This document shows positions 12,857-22,544 of a stretch of 64,000 nucleotides of DNA, one piece after another. How positions within the stretch are numbered: the stretch's first letter is position 1; every line of letters begins with the position of its first letter. A program made the position numbers and the translations under genes. Below the pieces are notes generated by a model. It saw only the letters and a program-made list of their open reading frames with translations. It searched no databases and was not told the origin of the DNA. Source of the DNA: Epiperipatus broadwayi (taxonomy: Eukaryota; Onychophora; Udeonychophora; Euonychophora; Peripatidae); the NCBI GenBank assembly GCA_028023455.1, contig JAQFVV010000253.1, positions 1,248,469 through 1,312,468 on the forward strand. The letters are read 5' to 3'.

Positions 12857-12897
12857 ACAAAATTCCTGTCTATTTCATCTAACAAAACTTATTTTCT
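12857..12897 (-). repeat. LTR fragment at 5' break of copy 1
   Basis: ACAAAATTCCTGTCTATTTC followed by ATCTAACAAAACTTATTTT is the same inverted U3 sequence found at 9392-9430 and 24783-24815. It replaces gag sequence that continues normally in copy 2 after GGGTAAAATT. The short AAAATT shared at the junction suggests microhomology joining. Confidence 0.75.
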
Positions 12898-12947
12898 TTC
12901 AGATAAATGCTTAGCTTGAGTTGGTTTTTTTAATCTAAAGTCACAAC

Positions 12948-12988
12948 TCCTCACTGAAGAGACCTATAGGTCGAAACCGGTCTGGGGA
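12948..12988 (+). ncRNA. hammerhead ribozyme H1, intact core
   Basis: Core CTGAAGA at 12954-12960 (position 7 of the hammerhead core is variable), stem II GACC-TATA-GGTC at 12961-12972, then GAA at 12973-12975 and a minimal stem III in ACCGGT, with C17 at 12982. Stem I pairs 12948-12953 with 12983-12988 over six pairs (A-T, C-G, T.G, C-G, C-G, T-A). All invariant core positions are present. A hammerhead with such a short stem III is typical of those reported in Penelope-like elements and related small retroelements. Self-cleavage after 12982 is predicted, not shown. Confidence 0.85.
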
Positions 12989-13639
12989 TGAGGACAATCT
13001 AAGATAAAGATGATTTGAATGCCTTCTCTTGTAGTAGCATTTATCATAATAAAAAAGCTTGTTTAGAGCGTTAGCATGCTCTTAAGTTTACATATTGGTA
13101 ATTGCAAGCTATATATAAGTCATGTGACATCTGACTTCTTATTATTACTAATATTTTCTTTATATAATTGATTCAAAGCATATTAAAAAGAGAATTAATG
13201 AAAAGCCTGGATTGCTTTTTTTCAAGAACGCATTAAGCCCCACAAAATATTAATGAAATTTTATGAAATAATTAATTCTTAATTGCAATGGAGAACTTTG
13301 TATGAATCAGAGCTTTTTTAAAAATTTGCAACAAAGTTAACCATTTTGTTCTAATCACCAGAAAATTGTTCATATCATTGAAGATTTTTATGAAGTCTTT
13401 TCTAAAGACTGTTTTTATTATATATATAATTGCTGATTAGTATTTACGTGCTCCCCTTATAACTCTTAAAAATCTTAGACCCGTGTGAAATTGTTAAGTT
13501 ATAAGGAAGCCATGTAAATACTAATAAGCAATTACTATTTCCATCGTTTAATTGAATGAAATAAAATAAGACCAAAGGATCAACTATCATCAGAATTAAT
13601 TATAATTAAATATATACATTGTATCAGCAGCAAATAATT

Positions 13640-13764
13640 TTGAACAGTCATTCTTTCTTTTTTCCATATGTCAAAGCATCGGCCGGGAAGCGAACCCGCG
13701 ATAACCGTCTGCAAGCAACTGCTTGCTTGCAAGGCTGCTGCGCTGACCTCTCGGCTACCAACGC
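13640..13764 (-). repeat. tRNA-derived mini-retroposon, copy 1
   Basis: On the minus strand 13764-13676 (89 nt) is tRNA-like. The acceptor arms GCGTTGG and CCGATGC pair over 7 bp, the A box is TAGCCGAGAGGTCAGC, the B box is GGTTCGCTTCC, and a long variable-arm hairpin GCAAGC..GCTTGC resembles class II (Leu/Ser) tRNA. D and anticodon stems do not pair well, so this is not a working tRNA gene. A short ATGTCAAAG-type tail and an A-rich run follow on the minus strand, as in copies 2 and 3, which have target duplications. Confidence 0.75.
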
Positions 13765-15049
13765 TTGTGTTATTGAGTAAAAGAAATATTACAAAAAAAA
13801 TTTAAAACAGTAGCAATTTTCTCCAGTGGTAGTCATGTGTTTTAGTGGTTTCGGAAAATCTTGGGCTAATCATCACCAAGCTAATGCCAATTGTCAGACA
13901 TAATATTATAAAAGAGTTCTCCTTTTCCTTTCTTGCTCTAAATATAATTGCATACACACATTATAATGATTACATTTATTATGTTGTGTGCCATGAGACC
14001 AATTCACTTCAATATATGCGTGTGTATATATATATATATATATATTGCTTCATTATTGCGAATTATAGTTTAAATTACTATATTATATACTAATAAGTTA
14101 GTTGCGAATTATAGTTTTCTATAAAATATAAATATATCCTTTTTTAAACTTATTTAAAGAACATCGTTTAGTTCAATTGAAGAAAATCAGTAGATAAATC
14201 AAAATTTAATTACAAAATGACATTGGACTTTTGTTGTGAACAAAGACTTAAAGATATCATTGAAATGTCTAGATAAAAGCATGGTTCCTAAAATGAAATG
14301 ACGATGCCTATCTAAAGCCATTAAAATTAAAAAAATATTTTAAAGAATAGAATGGTAAAACAATACTAAAGTTAGGAATATACAAAAAATTTAAAAAAAT
14401 TAGATTTTATAGGACTGATGACAATATTAAGAGTTTTATTTTGGAAATAAAAACAGACATTATATAGATCTTGGACCAAAATTATGTTGTATAAGTAATA
14501 CTCCAGTAAATGATGAATCACTTGTTATAAGACTGAAAGTATTCTAAAGAGATCTGATCATTATTCAGATATGATTCCAAATAGTAACTGTGATGGTGAT
14601 GAAATAAAAAACTTATACAAAGAAATTTAAAATGTCAGTGTGAAGAAATATATAGAAATATTTATATAACAATAAGGATAGATTATAATCTTGTGGTAAC
14701 AGGAAAGAAATTAAAAAAATAAGAGATTATGAGTTGGTTGTAAATAAGTGAGAGAAATTAAAAATTAGTAGGTTTTTGTATGGAAAAAATAAAGAAATAA
14801 TGAACATGTGATTTAAAAATCACTAGAGTCCTTATATATTGTTAATTTTTGGTTATTACAGTGAATTTCAATTACATTATACTTTGATTTACTTAAAAGA
14901 CGTGTTCATAACCTGGAACTGATATGAATTCAGATGATTGATTAATTATGGTAGAAATAAGATTACCATTTAAAAGAATATGAAAAACTGACACAAAGCA
15001 TAATGCCAATATAAAGTATGGACGACCAGTTATATTGATGAGCATAGTA
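13765..15049. other. unassigned AT-rich sequence
   Basis: Holds a TA microsatellite (about 14024-14044) and long A/T-rich stretches. Sequence at 14500-14800 may be a very eroded LINE endonuclease region, but I could not align a motif with confidence. Confidence 0.35.
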
Positions 15050-15290
15050 AATCGAGCACTGATTATATATATGTGTGTGTGGGAGATAATCATCTGGACT
15101 AACTGATGAGTGCTCGTTCAGCATGAAATACCAATATTGGAGTTCATTTATTTTTTTCACATGTGTGTGATCATGGGTATTGGTTGCATGAGATAGATGA
15201 CAGCTAAAGGAAATTTGAAAGTCTGGGTTCAAATCGCCTATAATAACATCTAAACTGCGGGGAAATAAAGTATACCTGTATTTAAATATT
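15050..15290 (+). repeat. HHR repeat family B, solitary copy
   Basis: Same order of landmarks as the copies at 39.0-40.1 kb: GCACTGATTATATATATGTG, a hammerhead, CACATGTGTGTGATCA, a tRNA-like A-box-type segment, and a B box GGGTTCAAATCGCC at about 15222. The pairing of a hammerhead with Pol III-like boxes resembles the Schistosoma Sm-alpha SINE-like family. The right end is set where similarity to 57855-57990 fades. Confidence 0.75.
15099..15140 (+). ncRNA. hammerhead ribozyme H2, family B
   Basis: CTGATGA at 15103-15109. Stem II is G-TGCT at 15110-15114 against AGCA-T at 15120-15124 with loop CGTTC. GAA lies at 15125-15127, stem III is AT..AT closing ACCA, and A17 is at 15136. Stem I is CTAA (15099-15102) with TTGG (15137-15140). 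All invariant core residues are present. Cleavage would follow 15136. Confidence 0.82.
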
Positions 15291-15390
15291 AAACATTCAG
15301 TGAAAAAAACTAATTGATAATAAATAAAATGACAATATTTATTATTGGCTACAAGTGTATATTAAATGAAATTAATATATATATATATAT

Positions 15391-15520
15391 GATTCTGACT
15401 CTTTTGCCATTTATGTAAACAAATTTTACACTTGTTTCGGTGGTTTTGGTAAAACGCTATCTATTGATCATAAATAACAAGTGATAGCAAGTTACGTGAA
15501 TAGCTTGTTTTTGTTTTTCA
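15391..15520 (+). repeat. dispersed repeat C, uninterrupted copy
   Basis: Begins GATTCTGACTCTTTTGCC and ends GAATAGCTTGTTTTT. The same sequence recurs split at 15802-15845 and 17078-17152 around a LINE fragment, so this copy shows the state before insertion. Family unknown. Confidence 0.85.
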
Positions 15521-15733
15521 TAAATGTACCTTTAAAGTTTCTTGCAATGATATATATTGCAGAGACTTTGACTATGTGGTGAGACTGAACTGAGATCAGA
15601 CCCATATAGATATCTGGTTTGTTAGGTTGAGTTTGAAGACTTTACCGGTCTAAAAAATTCACGCTTGCAAACTGATAGAAACGTTTTGCATAAACACTTG
15701 GAGTCAGTGTTTAGATCTAGTTTCTAACTCTAT

Positions 15734-15779
15734 CCTTCACTGATGATAGCAAATAACTTGAAATCAACTGATCTGAGGG
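15734..15779 (+). ncRNA. hammerhead ribozyme H3, strong stems I and III
   Basis: CTGATGA at 15740-15746, GAA at 15760-15762, stem III ATCA-AC-TGAT at 15763-15772 (4 bp), C17 at 15773. Stem I pairs CCTTCA (15734-15739) with TGAGGG (15774-15779), six pairs including one T.G. Stem II is weak: only AG/CT pairs in the 13 nt between core halves. The core is complete but stem II decay may reduce activity. It belongs to neither family A nor family B by flanking sequence. Confidence 0.75.
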
Positions 15780-15956
15780 TGAGCAAATGAAAGAGATAGT
15801 TGATTCTGACTCTTTTGTCGTTTATGTAAATAAATTTTACACTTGTGATGTGATGTGATGTATTATGGCTTCTCCTTAAACGAAGTCAAGAATATCTCAG
15901 CAATTATGCCCAGATAAACCTGTTAGCCACTTTCTTTTGCATTCCCCACTCTAAAT

Positions 15957-16277
15957 TTACCCATAATCTGCTCTATCCCATTTCCACAACATAATTTTTG
16001 TCAAGTCTATAACCTTTATATCTAAATCCCCCTTATCTTTTCCCAAACCCAGCATAAAAACCAATAATTCACTTTCTGAATAATCACTATTTTCATATTT
16101 ATTTTTCCACAACTTCATTATATGTACCCTTTCTGTTTTCAAACATTTACATTCAATTAACAAATGCCTAATATTTTCAATTCCTTCCTTACATAATTTA
16201 CAAAATAAATCACCCATATTTTTCCATTTACATGTATATTCTTTTGTAGCTAAAGATCCCGTTCGAGCCTTAAACAA
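15957..16277 (-). pseudogene. LINE C-terminal zinc-finger end
   Basis: Encodes the last 106 residues of the LINE protein. CKLC at about residue 27, followed by HLLIEC, makes a CCHC zinc-binding pattern of the zf-RVT type found at the C-terminus of several LINE reverse transcriptases. It probably continues the 16336-17064 frame after a small frame disruption between 16277 and 16336. No function remains. Confidence 0.75.
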
Positions 16278-16335
16278 TAAACTACTTTCCTTACTATTAT
16301 CATATATTAACTCACACCTAATATTCTGTTTATTT

Positions 16336-17064
16336 CTATATATATTTAAACTCTTTTTTACTCTCCATACTATTTCTCCATCTCTGTAACTCCCTAGTCT
16401 TTATTAATAAATTTATTCTTTTATCCCATTCCTTACTACTATAACATTCAATAATCCTCTTAACACAATCATCCCATCTTTTGTACAAATATACTGATAT
16501 AAATTCTTTATCCAAATCTTTTGCATACCACATTACCTTTCTCGCCCATCTTGTTACCTGCCCTTTACTCATAACCCAATTAAATACTATTTTAGCTATT
16601 CTTTTATTATCCATAAACTGCAATCTACCAAACATTTTCATTTTACTTTTTGCATCTCTCATATGAAAACTTGACCATCCCATTTCTCCTTGAATTGCCT
16701 CCCTTGCTGTCCATACTTCTGCATCCAATGCATGTCTTCCTACTTCCTTTTGAGCTTTTTCTAAATAATCTAATATCTTTTTACTAACATATAATGCATC
16801 ATTACCATATGTTAACCCTGCTACTGCAACTCTTTTCCATATAATTCTAGCTACATCATATTTATTATATGAAAATACTGTTAATTTCTTTATCAATCCC
16901 TTTCTTTTCTTTGCTTCATTTATCAATTTTTTCTCCCATTCATCCAAATAATTTTTCTGATTACTTAAAATAATTCCCAAATAACTATATCTATTCACCA
17001 CACTTAACTTAATATCTCCCAATAAAAATTCTACATCTTCTCTTTCCTCAGTATTAACCATCAT
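16336..17064 (-). pseudogene. LINE RT C-terminal region
   Basis: A 242-residue frame. NRYSYLGIILS near residue 24 is the conserved YLG motif that follows the catalytic YxDD box in LINE reverse transcriptases. Downstream lies the long thumb and connector region (IIWKRVAVAGLTYGNDALY, similar to the ILLYGAE segment of LINE proteins). The catalytic palm is missing through 5' truncation. Clade uncertain; it is not the RTE family at 32.2 kb. Confidence 0.8.
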
Positions 17065-17582
17065 TATATTTGATTTTTTTGGTTTTGGTAAAACGCCATC
17101 TATTGATCATAAATAACAAGTGATAGCAAGTTACGTGAATAGCTTGTTTTTCATATATATATATATATTGCAATAAAAATAATTTATTTACCAAAGCAAT
17201 ATCATTTAACAAAAAATACTTTGATGACAAATCAAATATACACAAGAATTAAATCTATAAATGTCCACACTTAAGATAAATATATAATAAATATTTCTTA
17301 TTTTTATTTCATACATATTTGTGCATGGTTCATCATTTGCTTTCTTTTATTTATTGTACAATTTCATTGCAAAATTTTTTTTTTCATTTTATTTAATATA
17401 TACTTGTAAACGAAAATTAAAGAATAAATGCAAATTGTAAATTCAGTAATAAATGTGAACATTTATGGATTTTATGTTTATGAAGCATTTTGTTTACCAT
17501 CAAAGTATTTTTGAATAAATAATTTATATTATTTTGATAAATTGTTTTCATGGTAAAATATATTTATTTTCTTAATTTTATA

Positions 17583-17986
17583 TCATCATCATCAACCATT
17601 ATCAACCCACTGCAGGATGAAGGTCTCTCCAAGTTTAATCCATCTTTTCCAATCTTTAGCTTCTCTTCTACACATCACCCCTGCACACTTTCTTATTTCA
17701 TCCATCCATCTCACATGTGGTCTCTTTCTGGGTCTTTTACAATCTCTTGGAATCCAGTTTAAAATTTCAATTGTCCATCTATTATCATCTCTAACTCCAG
17801 TTCAGTCTTTTAATTTTTTCAAGGAGATCACTAACACCTGCTTGTTCTCTTACCCATACATTGCGTTTTCGATCTCTTCTTGTTACTCCCAACATGCATC
17901 TCTCCATACTTTTTTGAGTGGTTTGAAGTCTCTGTATTGCTCTTCTATTAAGTGTCCAAGTCTCAGATCCATAAGTAAGAACTGGC
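17583..17986 (-). mobile_element. RTE-type LINE 3' fragment
   Basis: The reverse complement is nearly identical to the last 400 bp of the LINE at 34795-35220: it encodes PVLTYGSETWTLNRRAIQRL and RRDRKRNVWVREQ and ends in the same (GAT)n-type tail (ATCATCATCATC on the plus strand at 17583). The coding frame is interrupted. The 5' break at about 17986 falls just before TTACCAGTTCTTACTTATGG of the full copy. Confidence 0.9.
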
Positions 17987-18110
17987 AAAACATGGATGGG
18001 CTGCTCACCAACACGCATTAACCAGCGTGGTGAGTTTATTGGCTTTTTACCTCCAAGTTTAAGAATATTTTTTCAATATATACAATCATGACAGACAAAA
18101 ATAATTTTAT
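17987..18110 (+). mobile_element. inverted LINE 5' segment next to the 3' fragment
   Basis: CATGGATGGGCTGCTCACC through GGCTTTTTACCTCC and then CAATCATGACAGACAAAAAT match 32083-32265, the region just upstream of and into the LINE reading frame, with about 75 bp missing in the middle. It is opposite in orientation to the adjoining 3' fragment. This is the structure left by twin priming, in which the 5' part of a LINE insertion is inverted. Confidence 0.8.
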
Positions 18111-18121
18111 TTAATATACTT

Positions 18122-18457
18122 TATATAATAAGATATTTATTTACATAGCGCTATGTTAATAAATTGTAATTGTAAATTAGCGATCAGGTTAATGCACATG
18201 CGCAAAAAACTATACATAAATGAATAGCCTCATTCTCAAACACAAGATAAAGTCTTAATGAACAGATAGAATAAATCCATCTATCTTTTCAACCCAAACG
18301 TTTAAGTATGGGCCAATCTTAAGTGTTTGGAGATGAGAGCGTGAAGATATTAAGCAGTCACTTTAAATTACTTTATTAGGCTTCAATGAATGACGCTTGC
18401 AAAATTATCTAAAATTTATTAACATAGCGCTAAATAAATAAATACCTTATTATATAT
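18122..18457. mobile_element. MITE with terminal inverted repeats
   Basis: The left end 18122-18165 and right end 18413-18456 are inverted copies of about 44 bp, both containing the palindrome TAGCGCTA within ATAGCGCTATGTTAATAAATT. It has no coding capacity. A related left end occurs at 20177-20200. Target duplication not clear; TA is possible. Confidence 0.8.
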
Positions 18458-18702
18458 ATGTTTGGCTTCAACTAAGAATGGCGTATATATATAATAGATA
18501 CTATAAAAGATAGAAATGTATGAAGACTGCAGTGAATGAAGATGTAAATTATATAAAGGAAAGAGTAAATGTAGGAAAGTAGAATTATAATGTAGATCTG
18601 ATTCAAGTTTTAGTAGAATAAAAGTTTGAAAAGGATAAGTAGGCTAGAGGAAAGATGTACTAGATTTAAAAGATCCAAATGTATTGCTCCCAAATTTTAA
18701 AG

Positions 18703-18747
18703 CTCCTCACTAATAAATTCCATAATCTAGAAACTAATCTGGCAATA
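18703..18747 (+). ncRNA. decayed hammerhead, family A
   Basis: CTAATAA at 18710 replaces CTGATGA, GAAAC is kept at 18730-18734, and GTC has become ATC. Flanks (CCTCAC.. and ..TCTGGCAATA) match the family A hammerhead at 35425-35468. Two invariant G residues are lost, so it should be inactive. Confidence 0.6.
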
Positions 18748-18944
18748 CTAGATAGGACAACATTGGATACTGATATATTTCTTAAGAATGATCATATGGC
18801 ATCTTATGAGTAATAAAGCCTAACTAGGAAGAATTACTAGGGTGAAAAAATGATTTGATAAAGAATGAAAATAGTGATTAAAAACAAAAAGTAATATGGC
18901 TTCTTTTATATTAATTGAAATTGACATGTAAATAATAATTGTTA

Positions 18945-19300
18945 CAGTCTGATTTACAAGTATCAAACTTACTCCACCCACAACTTTGATATAATCCATT
19001 CAAGATAAATACAATAATGATTATTACTAATAATTTATTAAACTAGAGATTATCTCTAGCTTAGATATAAACTTCAGACCTTAGTTAAGGATTAATGTAT
19101 CTGTTTTTGAATTAAATACACACACATGGAGTAATTCAACTTTATTTCTCTTTTCCCATGTGTGATATTATTTATAGGTGCACTTAATAATCTCTGCACC
19201 ACCACTTTCTTATAACATATAAATTAAGACTTATTAAAAGACAAATGATCTCCAAGATGCCTTTTATGCCTTTTACTCATCAGTTGGCCCAGATTACCAT
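18945..19300 (+). repeat. dispersed repeat D, copy 1
   Basis: Runs from CAAACTTACTCCACCCACAA through AACTAGAGATTATCTCTAGC and an ACACATGGAGTAATTCA link to AGACAAATGATCTCCAAGATG. The same order occurs at 56395-56750, and reversed or partial copies occur at 59180-59430. Its right part carries an eroded minus-strand hammerhead, which links this family to the HHR repeats. Confidence 0.75.
19252..19287 (-). ncRNA. decayed hammerhead, repeat D
   Basis: On the minus strand CCAACTGATGAG (stem I and core, 19287-19276) and CTTGGA (stem I return, 19257-19252) are present. The GAA and stem II segment between them is eroded to AAAAGGCAT-type sequence, so the GAAA half of the core is not intact. Confidence 0.55.
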
Positions 19301-19304
19301 CTCT

Positions 19305-19610
19305 CACATAAAGTTTATATCTGGTTTAAAAATAATCTCTAGTTTAATAAATGATTAGTGGTAATTATTATTGTGTTTATCTAGAGTGGACATGTCAAAG
19401 TTGTGGACAAAGTATTTTACATTTATAAATCAAAATATAACAATTTACTGTTTATAAATACTTATATATTAAAGAGATATATTCAACAGATTGTGACCTG
19501 GACCAATTGACGAGTGCTGGTTCATATGAAATGCATTTTGAGGGCCATTTGTCTCTTAATATGTTTATATTTATATGTCTTAAAAAGAATGTGGTGGTGT
19601 GGGGGTTATT
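19305..19610 (-). repeat. repeat D, inverted neighbouring copy
   Basis: 19305-19425 is the inverse of 18970-19080, and 19495-19610 is the inverse of 19195-19300. The two halves are in a different order from the plus-strand copy, so this is not a simple palindrome; it suggests two adjacent insertions in opposite orientation, or a rearrangement. Confidence 0.65.
19503..19541 (+). ncRNA. hammerhead-like motif, repeat D, one core change
   Basis: CCAA (19503-19506), then TTGACGA instead of CTGATGA (C3 changed, and T at position 7 to C, which is tolerated). GAA lies at 19528-19530, stem III ATGCAT at 19531-19536, T17 at 19537, and a TTGA return. Loss of C3 should abolish activity. Confidence 0.6.
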
Positions 19611-19619
19611 AAGTGCAAC

Positions 19620-21240
19620 TATAACAATAAATAATGATTAAATAGGTTGTACAATAAAGAATATAATTATAAAAACATTAATAAAATTTCATTTGAATTA
19701 TCAAAGGATCTGAGAGAAAGGGATGTAATAAATACTTTAATAAAAAATATTATTCAATAAAATATGAGGATTTTAGAATAAGTATTTTAGTCTCTAATGT
19801 GACTAAGGTATTGTTGAAAGTCTTTTCAGATTAACAATAGAAATTACACATATTTTTATGGAAAATCAGTTTGAATTTAGAATTGGAATATTAAGTTGTA
19901 ACATTCAAAGATTATTGAAAAAAGGAAAAAGAAATTAATAATGGTTTTATTGTTCTTGAAAGAGTGTCCGAATAAATTTGATTATTAAAAAATGTGTGCA
20001 TAAATCAGAAGATATTTTCATGGTTAAAGACTTCTTATGGATACAAAGATAAAATAAATGATATTGAAGCAGAAATTAAATGATCTATTGTTGAACTGGC
20101 AGTGTCCATAATTTTATTCTTAAATTTACTATTATAAGATATACTAAATAAAATAGTGTAAATAAGCATTTATTTTTATAGCGCTATGTTTATAAATTGT
20201 AATACATTAAAGATCAGCCTTTTCAGGCTATTGTGCATGCACTTTTTACAAGTGTTAATGATAAATGAATACTTCTATGTGTTGGGAATGAAAGTATTCA
20301 TTTATTATTAACACTCGTAAAAAGCGCATGCACAATAGCTTGAAAAGGCTGATCTTTAATGTATTAAATAAAATAATATATTTTGCGAAGAAATACTAAA
20401 TGTTAAAAAAGCAAAATAAATAATATTTAGTATAAACTTATAGTTATAAATTCAAGAATAAATGCACATGACATAAATTTAACAATAACTGTAGTATTAG
20501 TTATAAATTTGCATTTCTGTCTACGTTTTATTTGTTATCAATGTAATTTTTTATTATTCAATAATTGATGTTTTGGTAAATAAATTATATTTTTTTATAT
20601 TTTATTTAATATAAATTAAAAAATAAATACGAACATTTTTTATCCATTACTTTTTCTTTATCTCAATCTTATGTATGACTAAATCAACAAAACAGGTAGA
20701 CTATATACTATATTAGCATAGTCGAATAAACATAGAGGCTACAAGAATCACTGTATCAGATAATAAAGATTGCTCTAATAAAATGAGCTTGCAAAAAATT
20801 TGGGATAAAAATAAATGCAAAGAAAATTAAAGTAATGGAAATAGATATTGAAAATAAACTTTTAAGTTCGCTGCTTTTAAGTAGTTGGGGAGACGTTTAA
20901 TTAGTAATGAAATTTATGATAGGAATGTGGATTGCTGTGGGTTTTTTCTGAAGTACTGTTTTATATGGAGCACAAACATGAATAATTACAAAAATTGGCA
21001 AAACATAAATGGAGATTTAGAATTCTGGATTTAAAAGATAATAGAAAGTTAGTAAAGGTGAAAAAGAATTATTTTTTTTTTGAAGAAATTATGAAGAGAA
21101 ACTGAATTGGATATATTTTTAAAAGCAGAGAAATTATAAAATATGCTTTAAATTCTTTTAGAGAACATGGGCGTATGTAAGAAATTAAAAATTGATTGAT
21201 TTATGGAATATATATCTTTTGCAGGTAATTAATGATTTTG
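19620..21240 (+). pseudogene. highly eroded LINE with RT traces
   Basis: With frame changes I can read traces of a LINE reverse transcriptase: around 19780-19900 a run like VSNVTKVLLKVFSRLTIEIT then MENQFGFRIGI (compare the ..QAGF/QFGFR motif), at about 20790-20840 KINAKKIKVM (compare GLKINVKKTKVM in the LINE at 32-35 kb), then VVGRLISNEIYD and WSTNMNNY further on. There are many stops and frameshifts. A hairpin MITE (about 20175-20366) lies inside it, so it was already present when the MITE inserted. Far older than the LINE at 32.2 kb. Confidence 0.6.
20175..20366. mobile_element. near-perfect hairpin MITE
   Basis: Arms 20200-20274 and 20292-20366 are inverted copies of about 75 nt with few mismatches, closing a 17-nt loop (20275-20291). 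To the left lies ATAGCGCTATGTTTATAAATT, shared with the MITE at 18122-18457 but without a right-hand partner. The high arm identity suggests recent insertion or gene conversion. Confidence 0.85.
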
Positions 21241-21417
21241 ATAACAAAAATTAATTTTTTAGTTTTTTTAACAGAAATAAAAATAAATTGATGGGACTTT
21301 ATAAGAAGTTTGAATAGAACTGAAGTCAATCTGAGGACATTACTTTCCAGTGACTTATTGTCTACTATTGTATTAAAGCATTCATGGTATTGGTTAACAG
21401 AAATTCTTAAACATAAA

Positions 21418-21840
21418 TGCTATATACGTGTATAATAATTAATAAGTTTTGTTAAAATAAGTTATACGTATATAATAATTAATGTTTTATTAAAATAAGT
21501 TTTATTAAATGAAATAGACAGGAATTTTGTAATTAAATTTGGTATGCTATTAAAGATAAGCGCTCCAGATTAGAAACTAATTAAGCAGCTAGATTAAAAG
21601 TGCTGATTACTAAAAGTAGACAATAGCTGAGAATTAATTGGTTTCTAAAACATTCCTTAACAAGAAAAAAGTAGGAACAAGAAATAACTAAGCAGTACTT
21701 GCAGCGGGGAACTCATTGAATGCACATGAAAGTCAAGAGTTTTAACTTAGCAACAGAACAAACCCAGTGAACACCACCACTGAAGGTTAAAAAGTGTACC
21801 TAGGAACTTTGCAGGCCACACCGGTCTATATTATGTTTTT
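21418..21840 (+). repeat. inverted LTR 5' part at left end of copy 2
   Basis: Equals 8362-8780 of the copy 1 LTR with scattered substitutions and the same TG end. It stops at ATTATGTTTTT, where an intact LTR continues CGTATGCC. There is no polypurine tract before it, unlike the canonical 3' LTR junction at 9497. Confidence 0.9.
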
Positions 21841-22544
21841 CACTACTCTATATTCCATCCACTTTGAATAAGCATCGATCACTACCAAAAATATGAAGCC
21901 GTGAAATAGTCCAGCGTAGTCAATGTGAATACGGCTCCATGCTCTTTCAGCTGCCGGCCAAGCAGCATATTTTTTCTCATGCATATTTGCATTTATTTGG
22001 CAACTATCACATGATTTCACATATTTCTCTATATCAATATTAATTGTGGGCCACCATATGTAACTACGAGCCAGAGCTTTGGCCCACACTATCCCAGGAT
22101 GACCTTGATGAATTAAGTAAAGAATCTTATTCCACCCACTGCTCGGTATCAACACTCTATCATCCATTAATATACATCCCTTGTTTGTGGACAGTCTTTG
22201 TCTTATGTACCATAAGGTTTTATGTAATGTCTCAGGCCGACTTTTTGGCCAGCCTTTGCTGATCCAATTACTTAAGTATTTATATCCATGGTCCACCTTA
22301 GTCCAACTAGCTACTTTTTCACTGTTTATTAAATCGTTCCAATTATCGATGTAGTTAATGGTTTGGTCATCTTTTTGTAGTTCAGCTTTAATGGGCATTC
22401 TTGACAGTGCATCTGCGTATTTAATGATCTTTCCTTTTTTGAAATTTAGATCAAAATCATAGCCTGATAACAGATTAACCCAACATAACATTCTAGGGCT
22501 TAGATAATCAGGGGCAGTTTTATTTTTTGCTAATAATCCCTGAC
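21841..22544 (-). pseudogene. Gypsy copy 2 integrase N-terminal half
   Basis: Mostly open (frame 21826-22491). It matches 10300-11009 of copy 1: RNase H end SGYDFDLNFKKGK, LSRMP, zinc motif HQGHPGIVWAKALARSY..CDSCQ and the first catalytic Asp in IDYAGLF, then DAYSKW. The rest of the core, with the second Asp and the Glu, is absent because the LTR fusion cuts it off, so no active integrase could be made. At its 5' side (about 22540) a deletion joins it to RT with CCC shared at the junction. Confidence 0.9.

Larger units (their letters stand above)
8362..12897 (-). mobile_element. Gypsy-type LTR retrotransposon, copy 1, rearranged
   Basis: The pol region runs on the minus strand from about 12850 down to a polypurine tract at 9497-9507, followed directly by the first 136 nt of a 3' LTR (9496 down to 9361). 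At 9360 this switches to an inverted plus-strand piece made of a whole LTR (8362-8942), the untranslated leader and the first 119 nt of gag. The 5' end of the minus-strand part breaks inside gag at about 12850 and is joined to about 40 nt of LTR sequence (12857-12897). Domain content, RT-RNase H-integrase order and the 5-bp duplication of its sister copy place it among Gypsy elements of the type often annotated as K02A2.6-like. Frameshifts and stops make it inactive. Confidence 0.9.
15846..17077 (-). mobile_element. 5'-truncated LINE with C-terminal zinc finger
   Basis: Minus-strand non-LTR retrotransposon fragment of about 1.2 kb. Its 3' end, at low coordinates, has a possible small stem-loop (CTTCGTTTAAGGAGAAG on the minus strand) and a short tail of ACATC repeats where it meets the target. 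Such microsatellite tails occur in CR1/L2/RTE-like LINEs. The 5' end at about 17077 is truncated inside the RT region, the usual outcome of incomplete reverse transcription. Confidence 0.8.
15802..17152 (+). repeat. dispersed repeat C, copy split by a LINE
   Basis: Left part 15802-15845 (GATTCTGACTCTTTTGTCG to ACACTTG) and right part 17078-17152 (from GGTTTTGGTAAAACG) together equal 15391-15520. Everything between is foreign LINE sequence. About seven bases of the target (TTTCGGT) seem lost or altered at the right junction. Confidence 0.85.

Noticed and set aside
13676-13764. Functional class II tRNA gene
   Set aside because: Acceptor stem and A/B boxes are good, but D and anticodon stems do not pair, and two relatives in the window are clearly retroposed with A-tails and target duplications.
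14220-14830. Eroded LINE endonuclease region
   Set aside because: A few phrases look LINE-like but I could not place any conserved motif, so it is not annotated as such.
17987-18110. Independent dispersed repeat shared with 32083
   Set aside because: It also matches into the first codons of the LINE frame and lies against a fragment of the same LINE, so an inverted LINE 5' segment explains it better.
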